From Selenomonadales bacterium (lineage in GTDB: Bacteria; Bacillota; Negativicutes; Sporomusales; UBA7701), in NCBI GenBank assembly GCA_018434945.1, contig JAHDOI010000007.1:25331-89330 (forward strand): a stretch of DNA of 64,000 nucleotides, written 5' to 3'. Both the position numbers and the translations under genes were made by a program. The notes under the pieces are model-generated. The model had not been told where the DNA came from, made no database searches, and was given only the letters and a program-made list of their open reading frames with translations. Below, piece after piece: positions 1 through 9,109 of this stretch; the stretch's first letter is position 1; each line of letters begins with the position of its first letter.

Positions 1-519
1 AGCCTGGCGCTGCCGGACGAGGCCGAGGAAGAGGCGATGTACGACCTGGCGGCCGATTTTCTGCCGGCGCGCGGGTTCGCCCGCTACGAGATATCGAATT
101 ATGCCAGGCCGGGGGCGGAGTGCCGCCACAATCTCAGGTACTGGCGCTATGAGCCTTATATCGGCGTGGGGGCGGCAGCCCACTCCTTCTGGCAGGGGGA
201 GCGGCTGGCCAATACCGCAAACGTGAGCGAATATATCGCCAGGGCGATGGCCGGCGAGACGCCGCTGGCCAGCCGCGAGGCGCCCGGGGAGGCGGTGGCG
301 ATGGCCGAATATACCTTCCTTGCCCTGCGCACGGCGGCGGGCGTTGCCTACGCGGACTTTTCGGTCCGCTTCGGCCGCGAGTTCCCGCTGCTCTATGGCG
401 CCGCCACGGAAAGGCTGGCCCGGCAGGGGCTGCTGGCTGTCGGGACGGACGGCGTGCGGCTCACCGCGAAAGGGCAAAAATACGGCAATATCGTGTTCGG
501 CGCGTTCCTTCCCGATTAG
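1..519 (+). CDS. hemW: HemW-type radical SAM protein, C-terminal part (5' end outside window)
   Basis: The frame is open from the first base, so this is the last 172 residues of a longer protein. HemW is a radical SAM, heme-binding chaperone related to oxygen-independent coproporphyrinogen oxidase (HemN). The stretch YWRYEPYIGVGAAAHSF near residues 46-62 is characteristic of the HemN/HemW family, and the rest is the C-terminal winged-helix-like region. The radical SAM cysteines would lie upstream and cannot be checked. In many Firmicutes hemW sits directly before hrcA, as it does here. HemN itself is the alternative, but the genomic position favours HemW. Confidence 0.85.
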   Translation, partial: SLALPDEAEEEAMYDLAADFLPARGFARYEISNYARPGAECRHNLRYWRYEPYIGVGAAAHSFWQGERLANTANVSEYIARAMAGETPLASREAPGEAVAMAEYTFLALRTAAGVAYADFSVRFGREFPLLYGAATERLARQGLLAVGTDGVRLTAKGQKYGNIVFGAFLPD

Positions 520-564
520 GCTGCGAAAAGTTGCCCGATGGGGCGGGAAACAGCGCTAATAATC

Positions 565-594
565 TTGACATTGACGGGCGGGAAATGGTATTTT
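565..594 (+). promoter_or_regulatory. Sigma-A promoter of the hrcA heat-shock operon
   Basis: TTGACA at 565-570 and TATTTT at 589-594 are separated by 18 bases. The CIRCE operator starts 12 bases after the -10, so HrcA bound there would overlap the transcription start. Confidence 0.75.
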
Positions 595-605
595 TTTAAT
601 AGGTG

Positions 606-632
606 TTAGCACTCTATTGAGAAGAGTGCTAA
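606..632 (+). promoter_or_regulatory. CIRCE operator (HrcA binding site)
   Basis: A perfect inverted repeat TTAGCACTC-N9-GAGTGCTAA is present. This is the exact CIRCE consensus, 45 bases upstream of the hrcA start. It implies autoregulated repression of hrcA and of the chaperone genes that follow. Confidence 0.97.
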
Positions 633-677
633 CAAGAAGGCGAAGGGTTATTTATACGGCAAAGGGAGGGATGGCCG

Positions 678-1709
678 ATGCTCGATGAACGCAAACGCAG
701 GATTCTCCAGACGATCGTGGACGATTATGTGAGCACCGCCGAACCGGTCGGGTCGCGGACGCTTGCCCGCAAGTACTCGCTCGGCCTCAGCCCGGCGACC
801 ATCCGTAACGAGATGTCCGACCTCGAGGTGCTGGGTTTTCTGGAGCAGCCCCATACTTCGGCCGGCCGCATCCCGTCGCCGCAGGGTTATCGTTTCTATG
901 TCGACTGCCTGCTGGCGCCGCCGAAGATATCGGAGCACGATGTCGGCGTGATCACGAACTGGTACGAGACGAGGGTCCGCAGCATCGAGGAGGTCTTCCA
1001 GGAGACGGCGAAGATCATCTCCCGCATGACCCGCAGCGTTTCGCTGGTAACCGCGCCGCAGCTTTCAAAGTCGCTGTTCAAGTATCTGCAGTTCCTGCCG
1101 CTCGACGAGCGGCGGGCGATCGTCGTGGTGGTCACCGACGCGGGGTTCGTCGAGAACAAAGTCATCGATATTCCCGAAGGCACCTCTTTCCAGGATCTCC
1201 AGCAGATCGCGGCCAACATCAACGAACGGCTGGCCGGCCTGAGCTTCGATGAGATCAAGCATTCGCTGCTCAGGGAGATCAGGAACGATATCCTCACAAA
1301 CCCGGCGCTGTTCGAGACGGCGCTGGCGATACTGCGCCAGGCGCTGGCGGTGGAGCGGGCCGAGAAGGTTTACCTCGGCGGCACGACCCAGCTTTTGGAC
1401 CAGCCGGAGTTCCGCGATGTGGAGAAGATCCGCGACCTGCTCGCGATGCTGGAGGAGGAGAAACTGCTGTCCGATATCCTCCATATGCAGGACGGCGAAG
1501 GCGTCGTCGTGACTATCGGCCAGGAGAACAAGTACAGCGGCATCAAGAACTGCAGCGTGGTGCAGGCGACTTACCGCGTCGAGGGCCAGGTGATCGGCAC
1601 GCTGGCTGTGCTCGGCCCCACCCGCATGGAGTACGGCAAGACGATGGCCGTGCTGGAGTTCATGCATCGCCACCTCGGCGAGACGCTGAAGAAGTTCAAG
1701 GTTTACTGA
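678..1709 (+). CDS. hrcA: Heat-inducible transcription repressor HrcA
   Basis: HrcA (343 aa) is a DNA-binding repressor of chaperone genes acting at CIRCE. The N-terminal winged helix (about residues 1-70) contains the family motif GSRTLARKYSLGLSPATIRN. A GAF-like middle domain and a C-terminal dimerisation region ending in LGETLKKFKVY follow. Length is normal for the family (340-350 aa). It is the first gene after the promoter and CIRCE and heads the operon hrcA-chaperonin-grpE-dnaK-dnaJ. The ATG is preceded by a GGGAGG-type ribosome binding site. Confidence 0.97.
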   Translation: MLDERKRRILQTIVDDYVSTAEPVGSRTLARKYSLGLSPATIRNEMSDLEVLGFLEQPHTSAGRIPSPQGYRFYVDCLLAPPKISEHDVGVITNWYETRVRSIEEVFQETAKIISRMTRSVSLVTAPQLSKSLFKYLQFLPLDERRAIVVVVTDAGFVENKVIDIPEGTSFQDLQQIAANINERLAGLSFDEIKHSLLREIRNDILTNPALFETALAILRQALAVERAEKVYLGGTTQLLDQPEFRDVEKIRDLLAMLEEEKLLSDILHMQDGEGVVVTIGQENKYSGIKNCSVVQATYRVEGQVIGTLAVLGPTRMEYGKTMAVLEFMHRHLGETLKKFKVY

Positions 1710-1716
1710 CCGCGGG

Positions 1717-1750
1717 CAACCGGGCAGGCTCAGACGAGCCTGCCCGGTTG
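1717..1750 (+). other. Perfect 15-bp hairpin between hrcA and the chaperonin gene
   Basis: The arms at 1717-1731 and 1736-1750 are perfectly complementary around an AGAC tetraloop. No T-run follows, so it is not a standard intrinsic terminator. It could be an mRNA processing or stability site that separates repressor and chaperone expression, as is known for other dnaK operons. That role is inference. Confidence 0.6.
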
Positions 1751-1811
1751 CGGCGGCTGTCATACATAATGAAGCAACAGTTAAGAATAAGTATATAGCA
1801 GGAGGAATCGT

Positions 1812-3395
1812 ATGAACCTGAAACAAGCGGGCAGCGGCGCCGAGGTGGACGAACGCCTGGCGGCCCTGCTCACCAACGCCGGCGCCGTCAGGGCCATCAC
1901 GGCCTCGGTGGAAGGCACGATCGGTCCTAAAGGCCTCGATACGATGCTGGTGGACCGCTTCGGCGAGGTTATCATCACCAATGACGGCGTGACTATTCTC
2001 GATAAGATGGATGTCAACCATCCCGCCGCCAAGATGCTGATAAATATAGCCAAGGCTCAGCAGGCCGAGGTGGGCGACGGCACGACGACCGCCACCATCA
2101 TGGCCGGAGGGCTGGTGGCCGAGGGTGTCAACCAGGTCATCCGCGGCGTACCGGTGGCGCGGGTTATCGAGGGCGTCAGGCACGGCATCGCCGTGGCCCT
2201 GGATGCCGTAAAGGAACGCGCCCGCCAGGTGAGTTCGGTCGATGACCCGGTGCTTACGAATATCGCCGTCATCGCCGGCCGCGAACACCGCGATATCGCC
2301 GAGCTCGTGGTCGCCGCCGCCCGGCTTATCGGTCTGGAGAAGCTCCAGGAAGCCAACTTCAAGCTGTCGGATATCGTGACCGCCGAGGAAGGCGCTGAGA
2401 ACGAGGTTTTCATGGGCGTCATCGTCGATAAGGAGCGGATGAGCAAGGATATGCCGCAGACGGTCGAGGGCGCCAGGATGTTGCTGGTGGACGATGCGCT
2501 GGAGCCGGAGGAGATCGAGGACGGCGCGCTCGGCACCGAGGCGGGTTTCAAGCGCTACATAGAGCTCCAGGAGGAGTTCAAGGGCAATGTCCGCAAGTTG
2601 GCGGCCATGGGCGTCAAGGCGGTGCTGGTCGACCGCGGCGTCCACGATGCGGCGGAGGAGATCCTCTCCGATGCCGGCATCATGGTGGTGCAGCGGGTGT
2701 CGAACAAGGATATGCGGCGGGTGGCCGAACATTGCGGCGCGCGCGCCATCAAGCGCACCGGGCTTAAGAAGGATCCGGCCGAGATCGAGAAATACCTCGG
2801 TTTCGCGGATAAGGTCTATGAGGACGAAAAACTGGAGCAGATCCGTATCCTCGGCGGCAAAGGCAAGCCGATGGCCACCATCCTGGTGGGCGCGGCCACG
2901 GAAGAGGTGGTCGGCGAGCGGGAGCGCATCGCCAAGGACGCCGCTTCGAGCCTGCAGGCCGCGGTCAAGGGCGGCTGCGTGCCGGGAGGCGGCGCGGTGG
3001 AGGTCGCCATAGCCCGCCAGGTCGAGAAGGCGCGGGAGAATATCAAGGGGATGGCCGCCTACGGCGTGGATTGCGTGGCAAGCGCGCTCAGGCGTCCCCT
3101 TTCCCAGATCGTGGAGAACGCCGGCTTCAATCCCCTGGAGAAGGTGGAGGAGGTCATGGCGGCTCAGGCGGCGCAGGGCTCGGATTCGCTCGCGGTGGAC
3201 TGCGACAGCGGTGAGATCGCCGATATGCTGGCGCGCGGCGTGGTCGACCCGGTGCCTGTCAAGCTGCACGCCATCAAAGCTGCCGGCGAGGTGGCGGTGG
3301 CGATTCTCCGCATCGATACGATCATCAAGAAGAAGGAAGAAGGCCCCAACGCCGCCAAGCAGGCGGCGGGCGACGCGGGACTGCCGGATTTTTAG
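1812..3395 (+). CDS. Archaeal-type (group III) chaperonin, Cpn60/TCP-1 family
   Basis: This 527-aa ATP-dependent ring chaperonin is of the thermosome/TCP-1 type, not GroEL. It shows the ATP-site motifs GPKG (38-41), [10 protein letters not shown] (57-66) and GDGTTT (88-93), and a late GGCVPGGGA motif near 387-395. No groES is adjacent, as expected for a lid-containing chaperonin. Bacterial members were described in Carboxydothermus hydrogenoformans inside the dnaK operon and named group III; this gene has the same setting, between hrcA and grpE. A strong AGGAGGA ribosome binding site precedes the ATG. It is probably co-regulated by HrcA through the upstream CIRCE. A house-keeping GroES/GroEL pair would be expected elsewhere in the genome. 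Confidence 0.93.
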   Translation: MNLKQAGSGAEVDERLAALLTNAGAVRAITASVEGTIGPKGLDTMLVDRFGEVIITNDGVTILDKMDVNHPAAKMLINIAKAQQAEVGDGTTTATIMAGGLVAEGVNQVIRGVPVARVIEGVRHGIAVALDAVKERARQVSSVDDPVLTNIAVIAGREHRDIAELVVAAARLIGLEKLQEANFKLSDIVTAEEGAENEVFMGVIVDKERMSKDMPQTVEGARMLLVDDALEPEEIEDGALGTEAGFKRYIELQEEFKGNVRKLAAMGVKAVLVDRGVHDAAEEILSDAGIMVVQRVSNKDMRRVAEHCGARAIKRTGLKKDPAEIEKYLGFADKVYEDEKLEQIRILGGKGKPMATILVGAATEEVVGERERIAKDAASSLQAAVKGGCVPGGGAVEVAIARQVEKARENIKGMAAYGVDCVASALRRPLSQIVENAGFNPLEKVEEVMAAQAAQGSDSLAVDCDSGEIADMLARGVVDPVPVKLHAIKAAGEVAVAILRIDTIIKKKEEGPNAAKQAAGDAGLPDF

Positions 3396-3452
3396 CCGGC
3401 GCCTGCGCCCCGGTGTGGGCCGATTGAATACGTGCGAGGTGATATTGTTTAT

Positions 3453-4019
3453 ATGGAGGAACGGTATAAGGCCGACAAACAGCAAGGCGCGGCTGCGCCG
3501 GGATCTGATGCGCCGCAGGGCGAACCGGGCGGGCAGGTGTGCTTCGATGGCGCCGAGATGAAGGAAATGATGGAGTCGCTCGACGGCAAGAACCGCGAAC
3601 TGGACGAACTGAACAACCGGCTTCTGAGGCTGCAGGCTGACTTCGACAACTTCCGCCGCCGCAGCCGGCAGGAGAAGGAGGAGCTTTCCCAGGTCGTGGC
3701 TTACGGCATATTCAAGGAATTGCTGCCTGTCCTCGACAATTTTGAGCGGGCCCTCGCCGCCCCCGGACAGGACGCCGCCCAGATCCGCACCGGGGTGGAG
3801 CTTGTTTACCGCCAGCTCGGCGGGAGCCTGGAGCGGTTCGGCGTGAAGCCGATCGCCGCGGTTGGCAACCCGTTCGATCCGGCCTTCCACGAGGCCGTGA
3901 TGCGGGTGGAGGACGTCTGCCAGGCCGACGGCCTGATCGTCGAGGAGCTGCAGAAGGGTTACGAGATGGGCGGAAAGGTATTGCGTCCCAGTATGGTAAA
4001 AGTCGTCAGCAATAGCTAA
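3453..4019 (+). CDS. grpE: Nucleotide exchange factor GrpE
   Basis: GrpE (188 aa) releases ADP from DnaK. An acidic, low-complexity N-terminus leads into a long coiled coil (about residues 40-85, LNNRLLRLQADFDNFRRR). The C-terminal beta domain has the family signature NPFDPAFHEAV and ends GGKVLRPSMVKV. The ATG at 3453 is chosen because GAGGTGAT lies about 9 bases upstream; an in-frame GTG at 3432 would add seven residues without a clear ribosome binding site. It lies between the chaperonin gene and dnaK, 35 bases before the latter. Confidence 0.96.
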   Translation: MEERYKADKQQGAAAPGSDAPQGEPGGQVCFDGAEMKEMMESLDGKNRELDELNNRLLRLQADFDNFRRRSRQEKEELSQVVAYGIFKELLPVLDNFERALAAPGQDAAQIRTGVELVYRQLGGSLERFGVKPIAAVGNPFDPAFHEAVMRVEDVCQADGLIVEELQKGYEMGGKVLRPSMVKVVSNS

Positions 4020-4054
4020 GCTTATTATAGATTCATTCTAAGGAGGAAGAAAGC

Positions 4055-5899
4055 ATGGCAAAAGTCATCGGTATAGACCTCGGTACGACCAATTCGGTGG
4101 TCGCCTTCATGGAGGGCGGCGAGCCGGTGGTTATCGCCAACGCGGAAGGCAGCCGCCTAACGGCGTCGGTGGTCGGTTTCTCCAAGACGGGCGAGCGGCT
4201 GGTGGGCCAGCTGGCCAAACGGCAGGCCGTTTCCAACCCCGACCGCACCATAAGCTCGATCAAGCGCCATATGGGCACGAATTACACGGTGCGGATCGAT
4301 GATAAGGACTACACTCCCCAGGAAATATCGGCGATGATCCTCCAGAAGATGAAGACCGACGCCGAAGCCTACCTGGGTGAAAAGATAACGAAAGCGGTCA
4401 TCACCGTGCCCGCTTATTTCACCGACAGTCAGCGCCAGGCTACCAAGGACGCCGGCGCCATCGCCGGCCTGGAAGTGCTGCGCATCATCAACGAGCCGAC
4501 GGCGGCCGCTCTGGCCTACGGCCTCGACAAAGGCGAGGATCATACCATCCTGGTGTTCGACCTCGGGGGCGGCACATTCGACGTATCCATCCTCGAACTG
4601 GGCGACGGCGTTTTCGAGGTTAAGTCCACAAGTGGCAACGGCCGCCTGGGCGGCGACGACTTCGACGACCGGGTGATGAACTGGCTGGTGGCCGAGTTCA
4701 AGAAGGAGAGCGGCATCGACCTGACCAAGGACCGCATGGCGATGCAGCGCCTCAAGGAGGCGGCCGAGAAGGCGAAGATCGAGCTGTCGGGCGTGCTGAC
4801 GACCAACGTTAACCTGCCGTTCATCACCGCCGACCAGTCGGGGCCGAAGCATCTCGACGTCAACCTGACCCGCGCCAAATTCGAGGAGCTGACCGCCGAT
4901 CTTGTCGAAGCGACGATGGGCCCCACCCGTCAGGCGCTGTCCGACGCCGGCCTCGCTCCCAAGGACATCGACAAGGTCATCCTCGTGGGCGGTTCGACCC
5001 GTATTCCGGCCGTGCAGGAGGCGATCAAAAAGTTCCTCGGCAAGGAGCCGCATCGCGGCATCAACCCCGACGAGTGCGTGGCCGTGGGCGCCGCTATCCA
5101 GGCCGGCGTGCTGGTGGGCGAGGTCAAGGATGTGCTGCTGCTCGACGTCACGCCGCTGTCGCTGGGCATCGAGACGCTGGGCGGCGTGTTCACGAAGATC
5201 ATCGACCGCAATACCACCATCCCGACGTCGAAGAGCCAGGTGTTTTCGACCGCGTCCGACAACCAGCCGTCGGTGGATATCCACGTGCTGCAGGGCGAGC
5301 GCGAGATGGCTTCTTATAACAAGACGCTGGGACGCTTCGAGCTGTCCGGCATCCCGCCGGCGCCGCGGGGCGTGCCGCGCATCGAGGTCACGTTCGACAT
5401 CGACGCCAACGGCATCGTTCACGTATCCGCCAAGGATCTCGGCACCGGCAAGGAGCAGAAGATCACTATCACCGCTTCCGGCGGCCTGGCCAAGGACGAG
5501 GTGGAGCGGATGGTGAAGGAGGCCGAGTCCCACGCCGCCGAGGACAAGAAGCGCCGCGAGGAGATCGAGACGCGCAACAGCGCCGATTCGCTCGTTTACC
5601 AGGCGGAGAAGACGATCAAGGAGCTGGGCGATAAGGCCGACAAGGCGCTGGTGGAGAAGGTCCAGCAGGCGGCCGACAAGCTGAAGGAAACCCTCAAGGG
5701 CACCGATATCGAGAAGATAAAGGCCGATACCGAGGAACTGACCAAGCCGCTGTACGAACTGACTTCCTCGGTCTATAACCAGGCCGGCCCGCAGGGCGCG
5801 GCCGGGCCGGAAGCGGCTCCGGGCGGCGAGGAAGCCCCGAAGGACGAGAAGGTCGTCGACGCGGATTATAAAGTGATGGACGACGATAAGAAGAAGTAA
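4055..5899 (+). CDS. dnaK: Chaperone protein DnaK (Hsp70)
   Basis: DnaK (614 aa) is the ATP-driven Hsp70. The nucleotide-binding domain starts with [13 protein letters not shown] and contains [11 protein letters not shown] and [12 protein letters not shown]. The linker [12 protein letters not shown] (about 358-369) leads to the substrate-binding domain, then a helical lid and an acidic tail ending [13 protein letters not shown]. Strong AAGGAGGAA ribosome binding site. It works with GrpE (upstream) and DnaJ (downstream). An intergenic inverted-repeat element separates it from dnaJ, which may set different mRNA levels for the two. Confidence 0.99.
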   Translation: MAKVIGIDLGTTNSVVAFMEGGEPVVIANAEGSRLTASVVGFSKTGERLVGQLAKRQAVSNPDRTISSIKRHMGTNYTVRIDDKDYTPQEISAMILQKMKTDAEAYLGEKITKAVITVPAYFTDSQRQATKDAGAIAGLEVLRIINEPTAAALAYGLDKGEDHTILVFDLGGGTFDVSILELGDGVFEVKSTSGNGRLGGDDFDDRVMNWLVAEFKKESGIDLTKDRMAMQRLKEAAEKAKIELSGVLTTNVNLPFITADQSGPKHLDVNLTRAKFEELTADLVEATMGPTRQALSDAGLAPKDIDKVILVGGSTRIPAVQEAIKKFLGKEPHRGINPDECVAVGAAIQAGVLVGEVKDVLLLDVTPLSLGIETLGGVFTKIIDRNTTIPTSKSQVFSTASDNQPSVDIHVLQGEREMASYNKTLGRFELSGIPPAPRGVPRIEVTFDIDANGIVHVSAKDLGTGKEQKITITASGGLAKDEVERMVKEAESHAAEDKKRREEIETRNSADSLVYQAEKTIKELGDKADKALVEKVQQAADKLKETLKGTDIEKIKADTEELTKPLYELTSSVYNQAGPQGAAGPEAAPGGEEAPKDEKVVDADYKVMDDDKKK

Positions 5900-5919
5900 A
5901 AATCCTCAGCATTTACATG

Positions 5920-6043
5920 GGGACTGCCTAGAAAGTCCATCTGCGGCGTTGTTCCTCAGAGCGTTTGCTAGCGTACGCACCAAGTACGCGTCGCGGCGCG
6001 CTCTTCCGGTACGCCTTGCATCTGGAGCTTTCTAGACAGTCCC
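5920..6043 (+). repeat. Dispersed intergenic inverted-repeat element, copy 1 (variant arms)
   Basis: The 124-bp imperfect palindrome has outer arms GGGACTG...CAGTCCC and inner arms CCATCTGC / GCATCTGG. The core contains GCTAGCGTACG and AGTACGCGTCGC and ends CGCCTTGCATCTGG. The outermost arm sequence differs from the GGCCGTT/AACGGCC arms of most other copies, yet the two sides still match each other. It begins 20 bases after the dnaK stop. Confidence 0.8.
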
Positions 6044-6103
6044 GGCATTCCTTCTAGTTTTGAGATTTTTCGGCTGTATTGCCGGCTTATGGGATGGTGT
6101 GGA

Positions 6104-7243
6104 GTGAGCAAAAAAGACTATTACGAGGCGCTCGGGGTGTCCAAGTCGGCCTCGGACGATGAGATAAAAAAGGCGTTCCGCAAGCTGGCCCGCCAGTACC
6201 ATCCTGACGTCAACCGCGACGACCCCAAGGCGGCGGAGGCGAAGTTCAAGGAGATCAACGAGGCTTACGAGGTACTGTCCGACCCCGAGAAGCGCCGCCA
6301 GTACGACCAGTTCGGTCACGCCGCTTTCGACGCGGCGTCGGGCGGCGGTCCTGGCGGCTTCGGCGGCTTTGGCGGCGGGGCGGGCGGCTTTGGGGATATC
6401 TTCGATATGTTTTTCGGTCAGTCAGGCTTCGGCGGCGGGCGTCCCGCCGGACCCGAGCGTGGTTCGGACCTGCGCTACGACATGGAGGTAACCTTCGAGC
6501 AGGCCGCCTTCGGGCTGGAAACCGAGATCCAGGTGCCGAGGACGGAGGAGTGCCCGACGTGCCGCGGCACCGGCGCCGCCGCCGGCACCCACCCCGAGAC
6601 GTGCCCCAACTGCCGCGGTACCGGCCAGACACAGGTGGTGCAGAACACCCCGTTCGGCCGCATGGTCAACGTCAAGACGTGCGAACGCTGCCGGGGCGAG
6701 GGCAAGTTCGTCCGCACCCCCTGCAACGAGTGCAACGGACGCGGCAAGGTCAGGAACCGGCGCCGCATCAAGATCAAGATTCCGGCCGGGGTCGACACCG
6801 GTTCGCGGCTGCGCGTCGCCCACGAGGGCGAGGCCGGGGAGCGCGGCGGCCCGCCCGGCGACCTGTATGTTTATATTTTCGTGAAACAGCACAAGCTGTT
6901 TACGCGCGAGAACGACGACGTGATCTGCGAGGTGCCGATAAGCATCGTGCAGGCTTCCCTCGGCGACGAGATCGAGGTGCCAACCCTCGACGGGCAGGTG
7001 AAAGTGCGCATCCCGGAGGGTACCCAGTCGGGCACGACTCTGCGGCTGAAGGACAAGGGCATCCCCCACCTCAGGGGCCACGGACGCGGCGATCAGCATA
7101 TCCGTGTCAAGGTGGTCACCCCCAAAAAGCTCACCGACCGCCAGCGCGAGCTGCTGACGGAGTTCGCCCGTCTTGGCGGCGAAGACGTTAACCCGGAGGA
7201 GAAGGGTTTCTTCAAAAAGGTGAAGGACGCGTTCGGGGTGTAA
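6104..7243 (+). CDS. dnaJ: Chaperone protein DnaJ (Hsp40)
   Basis: DnaJ (379 aa) delivers substrates to DnaK and stimulates its ATPase. The J domain (1-65) has HPD at 33-35, followed by a Gly/Phe-rich segment. Four CxxCxGxG zinc repeats ([32 protein letters not shown]) lie about residues 149-216, then the C-terminal peptide-binding domains. The GTG at 6104 gives the standard start [12 protein letters not shown] with GGGATGG about 6 bases upstream; an ATG at 6089 would add five residues but lacks a ribosome binding site. Confidence 0.97.
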   Translation: MSKKDYYEALGVSKSASDDEIKKAFRKLARQYHPDVNRDDPKAAEAKFKEINEAYEVLSDPEKRRQYDQFGHAAFDAASGGGPGGFGGFGGGAGGFGDIFDMFFGQSGFGGGRPAGPERGSDLRYDMEVTFEQAAFGLETEIQVPRTEECPTCRGTGAAAGTHPETCPNCRGTGQTQVVQNTPFGRMVNVKTCERCRGEGKFVRTPCNECNGRGKVRNRRRIKIKIPAGVDTGSRLRVAHEGEAGERGGPPGDLYVYIFVKQHKLFTRENDDVICEVPISIVQASLGDEIEVPTLDGQVKVRIPEGTQSGTTLRLKDKGIPHLRGHGRGDQHIRVKVVTPKKLTDRQRELLTEFARLGGEDVNPEEKGFFKKVKDAFGV

Positions 7244-7268
7244 CTGTATCGAGAGGGGCGAGGCGTGC

Positions 7269-8207
7269 ATGAAGTGGGCCGAGATCAGTATCCAGACCAC
7301 CCATGAGGCCACCGAAGCGGTGGCCGATATTTTTCACGGGCTGGGCGCCAGCGGCGTGGTAATCGAGGACCCGGAGCTGGTCAATTCCTATAAGCGTTCG
7401 GGAACGTGGGATTACTGCGATATCCCGGAGGCGGAGGACGACAGCGTCGTGACCGTCAAGGCGTATCTGCCGGTGGATGACCAACTGGACGATAAGCTGC
7501 GGCTGTTCGAGCAGCGGGTCAACGAGCTGGCGAGGCACGATATCGACAAGGGCAGCGGCCTCATTCGCCTGCGCGAGGTGCGCGAGGAGGACTGGGCCAA
7601 CGCATGGAAGAAGTATTACCACTCCATCAGGGTGGGCGAGCGCCTGGTTGTCAAGCCGTCCTGGCAGGAGTACCCCGCGGCGGCGGGCGATGTCGTTGTC
7701 GAGCTCGACCCCGGCATGGCGTTCGGCACCGGCACGCATCACACGACGGCGATGTGCCTGGCGCTGCTGGAAGAGGCGATGAAGCCGGGCGACACCGTGT
7801 TCGATGTCGGCACAGGCTCGGGCATCCTGGCGGTGGCTGCCGCCAAGCTGGGGGCGGGCGAGGTGCGGGCGGTGGACAACGATCCGCAGGCGGTCAGGAT
7901 CGCCGGCGAGAATGTGGCCGCGAACGGCACGGGCGATACGGTTACGGTGGCCGAGGGCGACTTGCTGACCGGCCTTTCAGGGCAGGCCGACCTCATCATC
8001 GCCAATATCATCGCCGACGTCATCATCCGCATGGCGCCGTCCGTGCCGCAGAGACTCAGGGACGGTGGGCTTTTCCTGGCCGGCGGCGTGATCGCCGACC
8101 GGCTGGGCGATGTGACCGACGCCATCCTCACCGCCGGCCTCGGGGTCGAGAAGGTGCTGGAGGAGGGCGGGTGGGCGACCATCCTGGCCCGCAAGGGGGG
8201 CGAGTGA
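7269..8207 (+). CDS. prmA: Ribosomal protein L11 methyltransferase
   Basis: PrmA (312 aa) trimethylates ribosomal protein L11 using S-adenosylmethionine. An N-terminal substrate-recognition domain is followed by a Rossmann methyltransferase domain with DVGTGSGILAVAAAKLGA near residues 179-196. The family motifs PGMAFGTGTHHTT and LIIANIIADVI are present. It follows dnaJ by 25 bases and is separated from rsmE by one base. The dnaJ-prmA-rsmE-mtaB order is common in Firmicutes. Confidence 0.95.
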   Translation: MKWAEISIQTTHEATEAVADIFHGLGASGVVIEDPELVNSYKRSGTWDYCDIPEAEDDSVVTVKAYLPVDDQLDDKLRLFEQRVNELARHDIDKGSGLIRLREVREEDWANAWKKYYHSIRVGERLVVKPSWQEYPAAAGDVVVELDPGMAFGTGTHHTTAMCLALLEEAMKPGDTVFDVGTGSGILAVAAAKLGAGEVRAVDNDPQAVRIAGENVAANGTGDTVTVAEGDLLTGLSGQADLIIANIIADVIIRMAPSVPQRLRDGGLFLAGGVIADRLGDVTDAILTAGLGVEKVLEEGGWATILARKGGE

Positions 8208-8208
8208 G

Positions 8209-8946
8209 GTGCGCCGCTTTTTCATACCCGGCAAGCTGTCCGACAGGCTGACGATCACCGGGTCGGACGCCCGCCATATCGGCAGGGTGCTGCGCCTGGG
8301 ACCGGGGGCGGAGATAGTCGTGGCGGACGGGACCGGCAGCGCCGCCCGCGCGGAGATTACCGCCGTGGAGGCGGGCGTCGTCCATGCGGCGGTGCGCGAG
8401 GTGCTGGCCGGGGGCCACGAGCCGCCGGTGGCCGTTACGCTGGCGCAGGGGCTGCCGAAAGGGGATAAGTTCGAGTACATCGTCCAGAAGGCGGTGGAGC
8501 TCGGCGCGGCGGCAATCTGGCCGCTGGCGTGCGAGAACTGCACGGTGCGCTACGACGCGGCCAAGCAGGGCAGCCGCCGGGAGAGGTGGCAGAAGATTGC
8601 CGCCGAGGCCGCCAAGCAATGCGGCCGTGACGCCGTGCCCGCCGTGGCCCCGGTGCGGGCGCCGGCGGCGGCGTTGGCCGAGGCCGGGGCTGAAACGGAG
8701 CTAATCATGCTGTACGAGGGGCGGGGCGGAGAGCCGCTGCGGGAGATACTGGCCGGCAGCGGGGCTTCGTCGTACCTGTTATTTATCGGCCCGGAAGGCG
8801 GCTTCAGCCCGGCGGAGGTCGAGCTGTGCCGCGCGCGCGGCGCGCGCGTCGCCACCCTCGGCCCGCGCATTCTGCGCACCGAGACGGCGGCGCTGGCGGC
8901 GCTGGCGATTGTGATGTATGAAAAGGGCGATCTGGGCAGCCTTTGA
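8209..8946 (+). CDS. rsmE: 16S rRNA (uracil1498-N3)-methyltransferase RsmE
   Basis: RsmE (245 aa) is a SPOUT-class enzyme that methylates N3 of U1498 in 16S rRNA. It opens with RRFFIPG, has a PUA-like N-terminal domain and the SPOUT knot motif IGPEGGFSPAEVE near residue 193, followed by LGPRILRTETA. A GTG start lies one base after the prmA stop, indicating translational coupling. A dispersed repeat begins 7 bases after its stop codon. Confidence 0.95.
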   Translation: MRRFFIPGKLSDRLTITGSDARHIGRVLRLGPGAEIVVADGTGSAARAEITAVEAGVVHAAVREVLAGGHEPPVAVTLAQGLPKGDKFEYIVQKAVELGAAAIWPLACENCTVRYDAAKQGSRRERWQKIAAEAAKQCGRDAVPAVAPVRAPAAALAEAGAETELIMLYEGRGGEPLREILAGSGASSYLLFIGPEGGFSPAEVELCRARGARVATLGPRILRTETAALAALAIVMYEKGDLGSL

Positions 8947-8953
8947 CATAGTC

Positions 8954-9076
8954 GGCCGTTGATAAGCGCCCATCTGCGGCGTTGCTCCTCGGATGGCCCA
9001 CTCGACGTACGCAACCAAGTACGCCGTCGCGGGCCATCCTCCGGTGCGCCTTGCATCTGGGCACTTCTGAACGGCC
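8954..9076 (+). repeat. Dispersed intergenic inverted-repeat element, copy 2
   Basis: The 123-bp copy has arms GGCCGTTGATAAGCGCCCA and TGGGCACTTCTGAACGGCC with the core CATCTGCGGCGTTG and CGCCTTGCATCTGG. It fills almost the whole rsmE-mtaB gap. The mtaB ribosome binding site lies immediately after it. Confidence 0.85.
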
Positions 9077-9109
9077 GGTTGCCAATTGGGTAAGTTGGGG
9101 GTCAAGCGA

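Noticed and set aside
1065..3890. A 941-codon open frame on the minus strand opposite hrcA, the chaperonin and grpE
   Set aside because: It is antisense to three well-supported genes, has no homology I can recognise and spans several genes. Such long shadows are expected in GC-rich DNA with strong third-position bias.
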